This document shows, in pieces, positions 22,682 through 34,134 of a DNA stretch of 64,000 bases (the stretch's first letter is position 1; every line of letters begins with the position of its first letter). Origin of the DNA: Colletotrichum lupini. Lineage: Eukaryota; Ascomycota; Sordariomycetes; Glomerellales; Glomerellaceae. The notes under the pieces were generated by a model. That model ran no database searches. It was not told where the DNA came from and was given only the letters and a program-made list of their open reading frames with translations. Where the stretch lies: contig NC_064673.1 of NCBI RefSeq assembly GCF_023278565.1, positions 3,782,001 to 3,846,000 of the forward strand. Reading direction: 5' to 3'. The position numbers were made by a program, and so were the translations under genes.

Positions 22682-25600
22682 TATAATATCTTATTATAAA
22701 TATATTATAATATATTTTAATAACCTCTTTTTTTAGCCCCTTATATAATAATACGTAAGTATAATTATTATAATATAATAGCCCTTTTAAGTTATATACT
22801 TAACTTTATTATTATTATTTTTAACTAAGCGAGGTTATTAATTCTTTTTAATTTATTACTTATTTTTTATAAAAACGTCTTTTTATTAAGTAGCCCGTAA
22901 TTAACTTATTATTAATCACCCCTCTTTATTAAATACTATTTTAAATACTCTTATTATATTAAAGTCCTATAAAACGAGTAGTTTACGATTTATAATTTTA
23001 ATAATAAGCTTAAATAGCTTTTTAAATATTATATTATAACTTTAATACCTTAGGCTCGTAGCCCCGTTATACTTCTTAAAATACTTTTTAAAGTTCTCTT
23101 AAGCTAGAGCTCTTAACCTTTTTTACTTATTTCTTTATATTATTATTAGTTTTATTTTTAAAATACTTACTATCTTTTTTACTTAAGAACCGCTCTTATA
23201 GCTCGTTCTTATATACCTTATTATTATAATTTTAAAAAGCTTTTATATAATTTTAATATTATAAAGATCTTTTTTTATTTTTAATAATAACTCTTTTATT
23301 TTATTATTATTATTACTTTTATTATAATTAAGTCTTTATAAAAGTCTATTTACTAAGTTCTTTATACTTAGCTTAAACTTAATTTCGATATTAAACGCTA
23401 CGAGTTCGTTTAACTAATATAACTATTTTCTATTTAGCTTTTTTTTAATATCTAAGAATTATAAATTAAAATAGTTTATAAATACTACGACCTAATTTTA
23501 GCTATAAATAAGGTAGTATTATTAGTTCTTTAGTATATTTATAATAATTAGTAATTCTATATCTCTCGTATTATAGCGGCTCTCTATATTTATTAATTTC
23601 CTTAATTTATAAGTAATTAAGTATTAATTACCCTTAAATAATTATATAATTACTAAGCTAATAGCTCGAGCTAAAGTATTTATTTATAACTATATAAGTA
23701 GGGTAAAATTAAAATATTATAATATTAATACGTTAATAAATATTATTAATAGCTTTTTAAATAACTCTATAGCGAGTATTAATAATTCTAACTATCTTAG
23801 TTTTACTTTTCTTAGTAAATTTATTAAAAGTACTATTATTTTAGTATAGTTATAAATAGATTTATAATAAAACTCTATAAATTTAAAGAACGTTTATATA
23901 TTTTTAATACTCTTTAAAAGTAGCTAATTTATTATAGTTTTAATATACGCGGGTTTTATCCCTACGCTTTTATTAAATATAATATATCTTAAAAATCCTA
24001 TACGTAATATATAGAACTCGTATTTATTACTATTTAAATATAGGTTCTATTATTATAGTTTTTATAGTACGCTACGTACGTACTTTTTATATACTATATA
24101 GTTATTACTATATATTAAGATATTATTTAGGTATATAATATAAATAGTATTAACTAAGCTACTTAGAATATTATTAATATATATCTAAACAGTTATGGGC
24201 GCGTTAGTTAGTTCGAAAAGTATAACTAAATACTCGAATTACTCGTATTTAATATAAAAAGCCGTTTTTTATTTATTACTTTTTATTATATATATATAAT
24301 AATACTCGTTCTTAAAGTCTAGTTTCGTAAAAATAGAAGTATTAAATAGTTTATTTAATATCTTTTTAATTAATAATAACGGCGTTCCATTTTTTTATAT
24401 AATCTTATTAATCGCTCTATAATTAATATAAAGTCGTAACTCTCCTCTTTTTTTAAATACGAAAAAAATAAGTACTTTTATTAAGCTTATAAAGGAGTAT
24501 ATCTAGCCCCTAGCTTCTATTTTTATTAAATAATTACGTAAGATCTCAAGCTTATAGTTCGATAATAAGTAAATAAGTTTTTAAAAAATAAGCGCCGCGT
24601 TATTTAATTTAATATAGTAATTATATAATACTCTATTTAATAACAAAATAGCCTTTTTTTTTTTAAAATAAGTTATTAAAATCTTAGTAACGTAGTTTCT
24701 AATCTTTAGTTATACTTATTAGTATTACGTTACTATTTATAACTAAGTTAATTATAATATACGTAAATATTGCTAAAACTAAGTTATTTAGTAGCCCCTT
24801 TTTTAGGGCGTTTAAGCAGATATATTATGTATAAATTAAATACTATTACTTTTTTTATTTTTAATTAATTAATAAGTCGATATCCTCCAGTTAAAAAAAA
24901 CTAAGGATAAGCGTAAGTATTATAATATTAGTTATTATAAAGTAATATAACTATATTTTTATTACATAATTACTATTAGTAATTCGAAACTATAAGTAGT
25001 AGCTTCTTAGTATTTTTATTTATTTATTTTTAATATTTATTAACTATAATAATAAGTAAATTTATAAATTAGTATTAAAGCTATTAAATAGCCCGATACT
25101 AACTACGTTCCCTTTTATTTCTAAATTAATAAAGGCGCTTAGCTTTTTTTATATATAGTTTAAGTATATATAGGTTAGAATATTTAAGCGCTGCCCTTAT
25201 TAATTATTAATTACTCTTTTTATTAAAATAGTATTCGAGCTCGTTATTAATCCGTACTACTTAGTTAAAGCGAGGTCTAATTAATAACTAGCGGCCTTAT
25301 ACCTTTTTTAATTATATTTATAATATATAACGCTCCGGTAGTTATTAATAAAATACCCGGTTTTATTATAATTATAATATTATTAATACTACTCCCGTAG
25401 TTATAGTTAATCCTTTATAATATAACTAGTTTTTTTATAATTATAATACGTAATATCCTTACTAAGCGAGTTATAATATATTTCTTATGTATTCGATTTA
25501 TTAGCGCCCTAGTATTTTCTTATTAACTCGTTCGAATTTAAATTAAAATATTACTTAGGGAACGTTCGTAAGCTCTTTATTAATAACGAGGATTATTTAA

Positions 25601-26762
25601 TATATCTTATTAATAATATTAATTATAAATAAGTCCGTAGAAGTTCTATTTATAATACTATTACGAAGTATAGTTCGGGCTATAGCTTATTTATTAATAT
25701 AAAAATCTTCTATTTCTTTATTAAAATATATTTTAGTTCTATCTCGAGCTTATTAATATAGTTAATAAACTTATTAACTTTTTTTTTTAGCTTTATAAAG
25801 CGCTATTTAGTTATATATTCGCTATTATTCCTTAATTAATAAGATTAAATAGGTTATTTTATAAAAAGGTTTTTAGTTCTTTTTATATAACTTAGTTTAT
25901 TATAAACCCGGGGGTCTTTTAGTAATTAAAAATATAATATATTTAAAAAGTCTTTATATTATTACTTAAGTAGCTAATTATATATACTGCTTTATTATAA
26001 TCTATTCTTATTTATTAAGCTTATAAATTAAAATAATAATAATAGTTAAAAAAGAAGTTTTATAAATCCCGTATTAATTTATTAATATATAATAAGTTCA
26101 AAAAGAATAGTAATTTAAATATAGACGTTTTATTTACGGCGCTTATTTAAATTAAAAATGAGTTAATAAATAGGGGCTTAGGTAGTATAAACTTATTATT
26201 TTATTATTACTTAAGTAGCGTTTTAAATACGGCTTTATTTATTAAACTATCCTTAGTCCGGGGGTTTACGTTTTTATTTATATTAAAACTAACGTCCGAG
26301 GCTATTATAACTAAAATTATAGTTCTTAGTATAAGGGCCGGGTTATTTAAAAAGCTTTATAAGCGTTTTAAATCTACTTATTTTCTATATAAACGCTCTT
26401 TATATATTATAATAAGGAATTTTTTTTTTTAATTATTGTTCTTATTCTTATAGTTTTACTAACTTATTACTTATTATTTAGTTTAAATATTAATAAGTAA
26501 GAGTAAAAAGTTCGCTATTTTATTTAAAATTCGTTAATATTCTTAATAATACGGTCCTTTTATATTATCGTTATATTATTTATTTTATTATATTTTATTT
26601 TTATATTATTTATTAAAGAGGAGGTAACTTTAGGGGGTTTAATAAAAAAAAGTTATTTTTTTATTATTATTATAATACTAACTACGCTCTCTTATTACGT
26701 CTCGTTCTTATTAATATTTTAAGTTTCTAGCCTAGTCCTTTTTATAAATAGAGATTTTAGAT

Positions 26763-26971
26763 TATTAATAAGTATATAATATAAAAAAAAAGTTTATAAA
26801 AGCTAATTACTATTAGGGTTTAAAAAATAAATTATTAAAATTTACCCTTCTTTTAAAGTATATTACTAGCGCTCTATATATACTTAAGCTACTCCTTTAT
26901 TACTTAGTCCCCCTTTTTATACCCCCTGAGCTATCCCTTAATTAACGAGGCCTAACCGGCGAGGCCTAATA
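26763..26971 (-). repeat. Right LTR (5' LTR) of outer Gypsy element
   Basis: 209 bp matching 10276-10484. The outermost 45 bp (attaacgaggcctaaccgg...) keep C and G that are T and A in the left copy. Followed by target duplication ATATT at 26972-26976. Confidence 0.9.
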
Positions 26972-27133
26972 ATATTAGAGCAGTCCCCGCGATTTCCGTC
27001 TTCCGGAATTAGTCTATCTGTCTTCCTAGTTATACATATTATACATACTACTAGTGTTTAAAGTTGCTTTCTGTTCAATAGCATGGTTGTCGCGTGTCCC
27101 GGTGCAAGCCCTTGTCGGCCCAATTTTCGAATT

Positions 27134-28189
27134 ATGCTCAGTGCCTTTCTCGTTGCTATACATGTGGCCTATGCTCAAGAATGCAACTATGCTGGCGGCT
27201 GGTCTCTTCGGTTTCCCAGTTCTTCCTGTCCCCAGGATGCCCCCTTTGAATGTGGAAAAGCCGGAGGACTCTAAGTTCGATGCTGTCCCTCGGGGCTGTC
27301 GTGTGCGGGCAACGGCAGCTACGATGGGAACTACTGCTGCCCAGGTTCGCGAACGCATCTTGATACCTTTCTCACTTCGCATCATCTGCTGACGCTCTTT
27401 GTCTTTGTTAGACTCCACCGACTGCTCGTCCTCGGCATATACTCACCCCAAGGTACCTCGCGCCGTTCCCCAGTGCGATACGCCGAGACGAGTATCGTAC
27501 TAACAGCCCAGTGCCCTGATCCATCATGGAGTATGTGGGTAGCAAATGATACTGTCAATGATAAGCCAGATACTGGCGCATGGTGTTGCAAGCCAGACTA
27601 CAAGGGCGTGTACCGGGACAACGGCACCGCCAACTACTTCTGCACGGCGACATCTATCTCCACCCTTCAGCTTAGCTACTACTGGGCGCATATTCTCACT
27701 ACTACCACTTCGTGCTCTTTGACTGCAACGCCAGCTGGTCTGTCAACAGCTACGTCTACACTTTTGGCCTCGGTTACACCCAACGCAACATCTGTCGGGA
27801 CCGGAACAGGCACAGCATCCAGCACAGGCACCCGGTCTGAGTCGACTGGCACAACATCTCCGGCCAGCGAAGAGCAGACCGGAATCCCAGTTGGAGCCAA
27901 AGTTGGAGCAGCAGTCGGATGCGTGGCGGGTGCCGCACTGATTGTCGCGGGGATCCTCTTCATTAGAAAAAGGAAGCAAAAGACCATAGAGGGAGTTACG
28001 CTGACTGGGGACACGGAAGAGGGACGTGGCAAGCCGGAGGCCAAATACTTTCATAAGGGTACCCGCCGCCCTAGTGAGCTGGAGACAGTCGAGCGAACTG
28101 TCGAGCTTGATGGCGCTAGACCCAGGTATGAGCTTGACGCGACGAGGAAAGAAGATCAATATGACGTTGTGTCTCCGATGAGCCTGTGA
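27134..28189 (+). pseudogene. Cys-rich single-pass membrane protein gene with an in-frame TAA
   Basis: Exon model 27134..27344, 27412..27452, 27512..28189 (930 nt). The start is chosen for the signal peptide MLSAFLVAIHVAYA. A Cys-rich ectodomain follows (CPQDAPFECG, RCCPSGLSCAGN, YCCPDSTDCSS, CPDPSWSMWV, WCCKPDYKG), then a Ser/Thr-rich stalk, one transmembrane helix (GAAVGCVAGAALIVAGILFI) with an RKRK stop-transfer and a charged cytoplasmic tail. This is the layout of fungal surface sensor or adhesin-like proteins; I cannot name the family. Introns carry branch sites ctgac and ctaac, and the total length is a multiple of three. However, codon 47 is TAA (27272-27274), between the ECG and RCCPSG blocks. 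CAA to TAA is a RIP-type change, and the RIP-inactivated LTR element ends only 157 bp upstream of the ATG. The gene is therefore probably a recent pseudogene. Splicing out bases ending at 27275 would avoid the stop but delete conserved cysteines. Confidence 0.7.
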
Positions 28190-29692
28190 CCAGGCAACTA
28201 GAAGGTTTCATGCACAACGGAAAGATGATGAAGAACGAGACGTAATAATTCACATAGCCTTGGGTCAAGGTTATTTCGGATGTGGTATTGATGAGTAGGT
28301 ATAGGCTTTTCATACAGTTATCAATACTCGCATTGCTGTCTCCTGGTGGAAGGGTTACCGCAGGCTTGGTCACATTTACGGATGAACAACCAACCGTTCG
28401 AGCTAGGTATTTGACAATCGATTTCCACATGCCCATGTAACAACTATGTCCATCCTGTGACTTAACATAATTCCTGGCATGAATCAAGCAGACCTTGATG
28501 ATTGCATGGTAAACCGAGTTTCTACAGGTCTCCACAGAAGTTGACAATACGCGTGACTCATTTCATGACGGCGAAATCGAGTCTGACATACCTTGTGAGC
28601 CTAAGTTCTCCCGCATCTATGCAAGTCCTTGTCTCGATGCGTGTGAGGCGTTTGACAGCAACCCTGATGACCAAAAGCAAAAGAGTGATCAGTGGGAGGC
28701 TTGAACTCCCGGCCTTGGCATTACGCAACATTCCTGATGAAATATTAGTACCACGCTCTAACCAACTGAGCTAACCGACCAGCTGTTGTTGATATCGGGA
28801 TTGTGAAAGTGAAGCCCTAAACCCCACTGCAGGCAGCCCGCAACGCGGACATCGTGAGATTAGGGGATCCACTGTTGATGGAGTCAACCTTGAGCTTATC
28901 CGCTTCACTGGATGGAGACGGATGCTCTGATAGCTTGACTTGTCTCTGGAAATGTAGCGCCTGAGTTTTTGAGGGTTTTTTTGTTTTGTGCATCTATGCC
29001 CAGGCTATTTCATTGAGTGCGGATGTCGTCAACAAAAGGATCCCCGCATGTCATCTTTTCTCCAAATCAGCTCCTCATATAGGCTTTTGGTTCGTTTATC
29101 TAAGGATCAGGGACAAAAATGCGGAAAGGATGTGATTCTTTACTACTTAGTAGCAACATGTCTGAGACAGTTGCGCGCTTAATGGGACACTTCCAACGAG
29201 TTTAATGTTGGCCAAGGAAGGAAGTATTCATGTCATGCCGACTTCATCTGAGTCTCAGGTGGCGTGGTGTACCCCCAGGACGCCCATTCCCGTGGACTTG
29301 TTCCCGCCGACCCGTTCCAGTATACCTTGATATTCGAATGGCGTTTTAGGGTTTCAGGTTCCAACGGCTTTGCAGTCTTACATGGTCTTGACCATAACTT
29401 CCTGAGGCCAAGAAACCTTCATTCTATCTCCGATGGCATTGGTGGTAGCAGAGGTACCACGAGAATAGGTATAGAAACAAAGCCTTTCTCCCGTAATTGT
29501 TCACAGATTCTCTGATCAATCCCATTCTCTCTCCACTACGTCTCAGAAGCTCAGAAAACACCATCCACTCATCTACTCGTTTTCAGATTCTCAGACAGCT
29601 CTACTCCAACGTCACGTCACACTTATATCAAGAACACCACCTCACTCTACCAACACCCACCAAACAGCTCAAACAACCCGAACGCCGTCATA
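28190..29692. other. Intergenic region containing one tRNA gene
   Basis: Apart from the tRNA at 28686-28780, I see no exon chain or motif here. Minus-strand frames at 28116-28547 and short plus-strand frames look like chance. CT-rich and CA-rich sequence at about 29520-29690 is the likely leader of the downstream secreted-protein gene. Confidence 0.5.
28686..28780 (-). tRNA. tRNA-Ile (anticodon AAU) with a 21-nt intron
   Basis: Read on the minus strand: acceptor GGTCGGT pairs with ACTGATC (two G.U pairs), the D-arm is GCTC...GAGC, the anticodon stem TGGTA/TGCCA closes loop CTAATA+A with anticodon AAT, and the T-arm GGGAG-TTCAAGC-CTCCC is perfect. A 21-nt intron (starting tttcatcagg) sits after position 37, the standard place for eukaryotic nuclear tRNA introns. 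The discriminator base is A, and a T-rich Pol III terminator follows (ctcttttgctttt). The mature length is 74 nt. Confidence 0.88.
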
Positions 29693-30283
29693 ATGCAGTT
29701 CTCATCTCTCCTCATTCTCACCATCGCTGCCATGACCAACACAGTTTCAGCCAAAGGTGGCCCAGCCAAAATTTCCATCCCCCCCTCAGCTAATCCGGAA
29801 CTCTGCCTGAAGCGCCTCGCCACCTTTCCCAACCGCCAAAATCAGCGTGCAGACTTCCTCGGCGGACGCTGCATCCAGGCTCGCACCTACAAGGGCAAGT
29901 TCGGCCCCTACAACGGTGACTTCTTTTTCGAGGCGTGCTGTACCGACAAGGATGGCAACTTTGGCCAGCCGACGTACGTCAACGTTGACGAGTGCGTCAT
30001 CTTTGACCCCGTCAAGGGCGTTCTCGGGTGGAATAATCTCGATGAGAAGAAAATTCGCGATCACTGCGGCATGTGCACTGTCGGCAGCTCTCTTGTGCCA
30101 AAGGACGGGTTGCCTGCTGGCACCTACTTGACCTGCGACTGTAAGAAGGACAACGATGAGGTGATCCAGGCTAAGATCTGGCTGGGAATGGATCTTAATG
30201 AGTCCAGGAAGCCCAAGGATGAGTTTTGGATTGATGAAGGGGGCAAACTCACCTGCCACAAGCAACCGAAGCAGCAGAAGTAG
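29693..30283 (+). CDS. Secreted CVNH-like protein (196 aa)
   Basis: Intronless frame with ATG in a good context (cataATGcag). The signal peptide is MQFSSLLILTIAAMTNTVSA. The mature protein has ten cysteines, including a CC pair. The block EACCTDKDGNFGQPTYVNVD, followed by ECVIFDPVKGVLGW, matches the cyanovirin-N homology pattern (C, then a short loop, then xxLNxCIxNxxGxLxW), and a second half-repeat may start at YLTCDCKKDND. CVNH proteins are small sugar-binding lectins common in filamentous fungi, some secreted. The size, secretion and cysteines also fit an effector-like protein. No enzyme motif is present. The gene stands alone between the tRNA and an SDR gene, about 2.7 kb from the transposon nest. 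The CVNH assignment is by pattern and moderately sure; secretion is more certain. Confidence 0.8.
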   Translation: MQFSSLLILTIAAMTNTVSAKGGPAKISIPPSANPELCLKRLATFPNRQNQRADFLGGRCIQARTYKGKFGPYNGDFFFEACCTDKDGNFGQPTYVNVDECVIFDPVKGVLGWNNLDEKKIRDHCGMCTVGSSLVPKDGLPAGTYLTCDCKKDNDEVIQAKIWLGMDLNESRKPKDEFWIDEGGKLTCHKQPKQQK

Positions 30284-31051
30284 GATGCTTGCTGAGCTAC
30301 TAGGGAATTATCAGGATGGAGATAATTCTACTACGACAGAGTGGAAGGTATATGATCTTCATCAACGGTACAACACTCCATGGATTAGGGCAGCAAGGAT
30401 CTTCTCTACCAACACCACCGCCACTGTACGGGGCCTGCGTACAACATATACTGAAAATGGCGAAGACGGCGTTGAAGATTCAAGGCGATGAGGAGAAATG
30501 CGCCTGAGCAGGGATGGAAACCTATTGCATCAAGCTAGCTTGGTTGAAAGTAAAGCATTGGGAAGGTTGCTTGACCGATAGAGCTTGATTAATGGGGAGG
30601 TCCGAGCAAGCACAAACAACAGCCATAGGCCTTTAGAGATGGACTGCTGTAAACTACATTAGGCGTTTAAGGCGTGATGAGGGTGACACATCGTTTGCAT
30701 TCTGCTAATACCCAATAAAAGCTCAATGCATCCTCAATAAGTGTCATCACTTGGTGAATGTGTTGATATTACTCATCGTACGTTATGCTTGTGTCTGGTA
30801 AGTCTGTCTCCAGACTCAAGGCACGCATATAAGTCGGGAAACATGATAATATCGCTATTGATGCTCGCTCTGTTCATACTCGTTCTACACTTCTAGATTT
30901 GCGTTAACTCACGGCTCCGTGAACTTTCCAACGCGAGCTGCAATGAGGGGTGAGAGGTTTCCAATGTCGGAACCTCATCTGATATCGTGAGACCAACGCC
31001 GTTTTATCCAAGACAACCTTTATCCAGCATTCTCACATGATGAGAGACAAA
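30284..31051. other. Intergenic spacer, nothing recognised
   Basis: This 768-bp spacer between the CVNH-like gene and the SDR stop codon probably includes both 3' UTRs (ends face each other). An AATAAA at 30714 on the plus strand could serve the CVNH-like gene. Confidence 0.4.
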
Positions 31052-32067
31052 TCAAGCAGAGGCGCAGTGTCCACCGTCGACACGGAGGTCTGCACCGGTC
31101 ATGAAAGAGCTGCCTTCGGACAGGAGGAAGACGGCCGGGGCCTTGAAGTCCTCGGGTGTACCCAGGCGCTGGAGAAGGGCTCCCCTCATCCAAGTTGTCT
31201 CAACCTCAGGCTCGGCCTGCAAAAGCTGATCGGTCATTGCGGTCCGGATGTACTGTTGATGAATTAGTAACGAAACGCGGTGACGGTGGATGAGTGGAAC
31301 TTACACCGGGCGACAGAGTGTTCACGCGGATACCGTATTGGCCCCATTCCTGAGCGACAGACCTACACATCTGCTGAACGGCAGCCTTGCTGGTATTGTA
31401 GGCACTGCATGTCAATCCCTGGCGAGGAGTGTTAGTCCGGAAGCTCTGATGATAACCAAACCTTCAAGATCGGGGTGTAGACACTTACCCTGTTCGCAAT
31501 CTCTCCAGACATGCTCGAAATGAGCAAGATGCTGCCCTTGCTCTTGCGCTTCACCAACACGCGGGCGGCGTGCTTCGCCGTCACAAAGACACCCACGACG
31601 TTGACCTTTTGTATCCGCTCAAAGTCGGCAACGGGGTACTCGAGGGCAGGAATCTTCTGCTGGATGCCGGCGCAGGCGACGGCGCCCCAGAAGGGAGCAC
31701 CGCGGCTGTCGGCGGCGTCTGCAATCTCCTCAAAGACCTTTTCCGTAGCTTCCTCGTCGGTGATGTCGCACTTGTGGTATGAGATGGAAAGGTTCTTGGA
31801 GGTGGCGAGCTTGGTGAGGTGCGCCCACTCGATGGGTGAGGGCTCTGGTAGGATATCGAGGCAAGCGGCGTGGCCTCCGGCTTCGAGGATGGCGAGGGCG
31901 AAGGTGATGCCCAGACCGCGGCCGCCGCCGGTAATGACGATGGTCTTGTTGGAGAGAGAGAAGAGCTGAGGTGTTGCGACGGAAGAGGCGAGAGGATCCT
32001 TTGCTTCGGGGAGGGGGTGGACGGGCTCCGCGGGGAGGTCCATGTCGCTTACTGCTACGGGAGGCAT
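31052..32067 (-). CDS. Short-chain dehydrogenase/reductase (sorbose/xylulose reductase-like)
   Basis: Exons on the minus strand are 32067..31489, 31418..31305 and 31252..31052 (894 nt, 297 aa). The introns of 70 and 52 nt have donors gtaagt and branch site actaac. After a 35-residue leader comes the Rossmann motif TGGGRGLG (NAD(P)H binding), then the CAG strand signature of the NAG block (AVACAGIQQ), catalytic Ser (ISSMSG), the YxxxK pair in AYNTSKAA, and the C-terminal block FLLSEGSSFMTGADLRVDGG. These are classical SDR signatures, and the overall pattern is closest to fungal polyol/ketose reductases (L-xylulose reductase, sorbose reductase, arabinitol dehydrogenase). The substrate is inferred, not shown. 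It lacks a targeting signal, so is probably cytosolic. It is transcribed divergently from the transketolase-family gene across about 2.07 kb. Confidence 0.9.
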
Positions 32068-34134
32068 AGTGAATGAAGGATTGGGTATCTTTAGTGAAAG
32101 GCGAACGAAGAAAGAGAATTACAATATGCGTGTTGCTACGAAGGCAGACTACGGCTCACGTATGACGTTGAAAGTTGAATGGGGTAAAGGTATACTGAGT
32201 ATGAGTAGAGAGAACTGGTGGTAGGAGACTCGAAACACGGGAAACATTGCGGTCACGGGTTGGTTATATGAGGGATACTGGACAGTCGGGAAGTACGGGG
32301 CGAACAGGAAAGGACACGAACGGGCGTTGCTTGGAGTTGTGTGAAGCGTGCGAAGCTGCGAGATGCCGGCCGAGCCTCGACCATGGAAGGTCCCTTTGCG
32401 CCGGGGCCCCAGATTGAATGTTGTGCGTATTGAGAAATCACGAATTCTTGAGACGGCGTTCGGCATTGAGTCCGCGCAGAGAGACAAGATGGAGGGGCGT
32501 AATGGGAAGGGTGGTGGGAGGGCAAGTGGAAGCGCTTCTTGGCGGGACGCGGACGCCAGATTGGCAGATGGCGGGGTGAAGGGTGAACATGGGGGGCCGA
32601 GGAGAAGAGGTCGGCAAGCGTCCGAGTGGAGGGGCAGAGAGACGAAAGGAAACAGAACAAGCATGGCACAAAGGAAAGTTTGGAATTTGCTCAGGATTTC
32701 AGGGTCTCGACTGGACTGAAGGGCCTGCGGCAGAGGTGAATCGTGATGGGTTCGTGGATAAGGTTTCGGCGGCCATGGTTGTATGTGAAGCCTCAGAGTC
32801 AAGAATAGTTCCAAGGAGATTTGCAAGATGCACGGGGCCCATCGGAGCCCAATGTTTCGATAAGGAGGCGGTTTGGGCCGCAGATGGAACGGTTCAGAGT
32901 TGAGAGAAGGCCGAAGCGATGGGACAACTATCTCAAGGGACGGCAATGGGAGCCGGCAGAGAGGGCATTGTGGAAGCTCACAGCTTAGGTTGTGAGAACA
33001 GAGAACTGTTTGCGGTGAGGATCTTGAAAATGTTTATCAAGTCAGACTGGGTCGTCCAAACCAGCAGAGTCTCTGAGACTGTCGTGGATCGTCAACCAGG
33101 AAGAACTGCACGACTTGAACTCCGGAAACTCTGGAGGATGGACGGGGAAAACCGCGGGTATTTTGGCGGGGAAGAAGGACGAGACGGTGAGTGGTCAGGG
33201 CTGATTATGTAAGTGGCCCTCGTACTCTGCACCTTGAGGTACCTTAGTACCTATGGCACGTGTCCAGTACGTACTGCAGCGGCGCTTCGAATCTCCAAAA
33301 TCGTCAAGCACGGGCCAGAGCAAGGACAAAGTAAAGACCCGCACTTTAACCGCTTCGTCCAATCATCAAATCCCCCAGAGCTACTCAGTCGCCGAGAGCT
33401 CGGCATTCTTCCCTTTTCTTTTTTTTTTTCTTTTTTTTTTTTTGCGGTCATTCATTTTGCCCACCTCATCTTGTCTAAGGTTACTCGCAGCAAGCCGAAC
33501 ATATCAGTGTCGTGCAGAATTACTCATTTTCTGTTTCAATCTCAACTTTGTTGGGAAGCTTTCCATCGTCCGAGTATTTCGTTGCGCTTCTGCTAACCCT
33601 GAGACCAAAACGGGCACGCAATACACACAGTCTCTAGAAGTCTAGCCACGCTTCCTCAGACTAAATTTCAGCTTCGTCAAGTGACACTGGAGCTGTTCTT
33701 CTGCCGAGTCCAATCTCACCCCAAAAGGGAAAACCTAAGCGCTACTTTCCTCATACTGCACTGCTTCGCATTGCGGGCCATCTCACTCTTCATCCTAAAG
33801 CGGTCATCTCAACCACGCAGAGGGGTCTCAAGTTGCACCGTTGCCCACGATTATATCTGTTGGAATGGCCGCAATGAAATGCCCTCCATCTTTGTCTTTG
33901 CTATCTCATCATCTTTTTCCAGAATTGTTCTCTCACTCCCAAGCAAGAGAACCTCATTGATACCAAGTGCTTCTTTGCATCTTCCTTACGATTGCGTCAC
34001 GTATTGCCCTTACTTTCCGTTCACTATACCGAGCACAGTCGACCAAGAAACCCGACGGCCAACTGCTACTGCTACCCCTCATAACCACAAAACCGAGATA
34101 CCCTCATCCCTTAATAACCCGTCGACACATCAAA
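32068..34134. promoter_or_regulatory. Divergent intergenic region between SDR and transketolase genes
   Basis: This 2067-bp region contains a CACGTG E-box (33257-33262), a CCAAT box (33359-33363) and a long pyrimidine tract (33407-33443, almost all C/T with long T runs). Such CT-rich tracts and CCAAT boxes are common upstream of strongly expressed fungal metabolic genes. The transketolase mRNA probably starts after the tract. Long open frames here on both strands lack any family motif and start at non-ATG codons or overlap each other, so I treat them as chance. Confidence 0.5.

Larger units (their letters stand above)
10276..26971 (-). mobile_element. Outer Gypsy-type LTR retrotransposon, RIP-inactivated, carrying nested elements
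   Basis: It is bounded by 209-bp direct LTRs (10276-10484 and 26763-26971) and by a perfect 5-bp target duplication ATATT (10271-10275; 26972-26976). A purine tract on the minus strand (AAAAAAGGGAG, 10489-10499) abuts the left LTR as expected of a minus-strand element. Read on the minus strand, reverse transcriptase is clear at about 24450-24060: LRLYINYRAINKI, FTKLDFKNEYYYIYI, LTNAPITV and the YxDD box as YLNNILIYS. Integrase remnants lie at about 14120-13980: GSLFINKF, then the HPQTDGQTER region degraded by stops. A Tc1-mariner element (14493-22681) splits pol between RT and integrase. Without it the element is about 8.5 kb. Stops everywhere make it non-coding now. About 3 kb between integrase and the 3' LTR have no identified domain. 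Confidence 0.9.

Noticed and set aside
10276..26971. Mitochondrial DNA insertion or centromere as explanation for the AT-rich block
   Set aside because: LTR pairs, TIRs, target duplications and decayed pol domains explain the whole block.
27215..27275. An intron that would remove the TAA in the Cys-rich membrane protein gene
   Set aside because: A phase-compatible gt...ag pair exists, but it has no clear branch site and would delete conserved cysteines (CPQDAPFECG).
32149..32946. 265-codon open stretch on the minus strand upstream of the SDR gene
   Set aside because: Its start codon is not ATG, composition is Pro/Ser-rich low complexity, overlapping frames are open on the other strand, and no family motif is present.
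33967..34134. In-frame N-terminal extension of the transketolase-family gene
   Set aside because: It encodes leader-like sequence without similarity to the family; the ATG at 34135 has a good context and begins the conserved protein.
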